From the NCBI GenBank assembly GCA_900315545.1, contig OMZM01000004.1, positions 1 through 64,000 of the forward strand: DNA of 64,000 nucleotides, given 5' to 3'. How positions within the stretch are numbered: the first letter of the stretch is position 1; each line of letters starts with the position of its first letter. A model generated the notes under the pieces. That model was not told the origin of the DNA. It searched no databases and saw nothing but the letters and a program-made list of their open reading frames with translations. Made by a program: the position numbers and the translations under genes. This DNA is from an uncultured Prevotella sp. GTDB taxonomy: Bacteria > Bacteroidota > Bacteroidia > Bacteroidales > Bacteroidaceae. Positions 63,295 through 64,000 of this stretch are shown in pieces.

Positions 63295-63723
63295 CAGCAA
63301 AAAGTGTGCCAAACTCGTCAGGTTTTTCTGTTGAGCCGAAAAACGATGAAAATTTTTGACAGGGAAAACCTCTCCAAATAGATGCGGAACAGCCTCCGGA
63401 AGTGATAAAATATGCAAAATTCACCCTCAAATATGCGTATTAAAAATGTCAAAGAGCATGTTTGAGGCAGGAAACTGCACATTTTCGTGCAGTTACAGCT
63501 AAGCCGTCATATCGTTACAGAGTGTTTGTAATGGTGTGACGGAGTATCTGTAAGAGGATTACAAGATACTTGTAAAAATCCTGTAATCCATATTTTAGAG
63601 TCAAAGCGCTAAAAGTCAGCAACTTAGCCAACAAGCGAAAATACTCGCGTATATGCCGAAAAATATTTCGGAACGACTTTCGCGGGTATTCTCGCGACAG
63701 TAAAAACGAGAAAAATGATTAAA
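63295..63723 (-). repeat. Dispersed intergenic element, copy F (TTACA type)
   Basis: Most similar to copy B: the central words TTACAG, TTACAG, TGACGG and TTACAA begin at 63493, 63515, 63537 and 63559, exactly 22 bp apart, each paired with TGTAA. It lies between the divergent amidase and rarA genes and ends 41 bp before the rarA -7 element. Confidence 0.8.
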
Positions 63724-63763
63724 CATTTTACATGTAATGTTTCTGCATGTTTGCAAAATGTTG

Positions 63764-63771
63764 TAACTTTG
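63764..63771 (+). promoter_or_regulatory. -7 element of rarA
   Basis: TAACTTTG, 7 bp before the ATG at 63779, implying a very short leader. Confidence 0.5.
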
Positions 63772-63778
63772 CACTGAA

Positions 63779-64000
63779 ATGACACAACCATTAGCAGAAA
63801 GAATGAGACCCCGCTCTCTGGACGACTACATCGGACAGAAGCATCTGGTGGGCAAGGGCGCCGTTTTGCGAAACATGATTGACGCAAAGCGCGTGTCTTC
63901 CTTCATTCTCTGGGGACCTCCCGGAGTGGGCAAGACGACGCTTGCGCAGATAATAGCCAATCAGCTCGAGACACCTTTCTACACGCTCAGCGCCGTAACA
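63779..64000 (+). CDS. rarA: Replication-associated recombination protein RarA (partial)
   Basis: The first 74 codons are present, and the gene runs off the window. The N-terminus shows PLAERMRPRSLDDYIGQ, HLVGKGAVLRNMI and the Walker A motif WGPPGVGKTTLAQII, all typical of RarA/MgsA, a clamp-loader-like AAA+ ATPase acting at stalled forks. Related DnaX or RuvB proteins differ in this start. The ATG directly follows the promoter, so the mRNA is nearly leaderless. Confidence 0.9.
   Translation, partial: MTQPLAERMRPRSLDDYIGQKHLVGKGAVLRNMIDAKRVSSFILWGPPGVGKTTLAQIIANQLETPFYTLSAVT

Overview
The window looks like a chromosomal stretch of a Bacteroidota gut or oral bacterium, most likely Prevotella or a close relative. 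The evidence is the TAnnTTTG type of -7 promoter element upstream of most transcripts, near absence of Shine-Dalgarno sequences, a short RpoD without region 1.1, GldB, secreted proteins ending in type IX secretion-like C-terminal domains, and the general gene repertoire (short CstA, PepD, GH20 enzymes, AddAB-like helicase/nuclease). No rRNA is present. Two identical tRNA-Asp genes are.

Layout. (1) 1-3.5 kb: fragments of a Mu-like phage (DUF5053 protein, virion morphogenesis protein, minor head protein with a C-terminal nuclease-like tip, possible tail-assembly chaperone) interleaved with 47-bp type II-C-like CRISPR repeats. One normal 30-bp spacer lies between two repeats, but the next two repeat intervals are 1,680 and 763 bp of phage-type DNA, and phage genes are cut at the repeat edges. 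No cas gene is visible. A short two-hairpin RNA with a good promoter lies between the phage genes. (2) 3.7-40.7 kb: ordinary chromosome. It holds gldB, yhcC, radA, a substrate-binding lipoprotein with a TPR partner, an AddAB-like pair, rpoD, a DHH phosphoesterase, glmM with a GH20 hexosaminidase, panB, valS, mazG, rnz, an L,D-transpeptidase, a GHL10 family hydrolase, cstA, recR, a glycosyltransferase and an acetyltransferase. (3) 40.8-48.1 kb: tandem tRNA-Asp genes followed by about 7 kb of a decayed phage giant polyvalent protein, with pyrophosphatase-like, nuclease-like and truncated ADP-ribosyltransferase domains, broken by frameshifts. (4) 48.2-64 kb: a secreted T9SS-type protein, a B3/B4-domain protein with an SDR, a divergent NAD-dependent DNA ligase, a second GH20 with a PA14-like tail, pepD, an OmpH-like lipoprotein, nth, DUF2461, small lipoproteins, a nitrilase-family amidase and the start of rarA.

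The most unusual non-coding feature is a family of six intergenic elements of about 430-454 bp, near 7.1, 17.1, 26.1, 35.6, 51.9 and 63.5 kb. Each has conserved flanks and a central ladder of short palindromes repeating every 22 bp. Two subfamilies keep the 22-bp rhythm but use different palindromic words (CAAACA/TGTTTG in four copies, TTACA/TGTAA in two). Apart from the phage insertion the copies are roughly 9-12 kb apart.

Functionally, GlmM and the two GH20 enzymes relate to amino-sugar and cell-wall or glycan turnover; AddAB, RadA, RecR, Nth, RarA and the ligase form a scattered recombination and repair set; the lipoproteins and T9SS-tailed proteins belong to the envelope.
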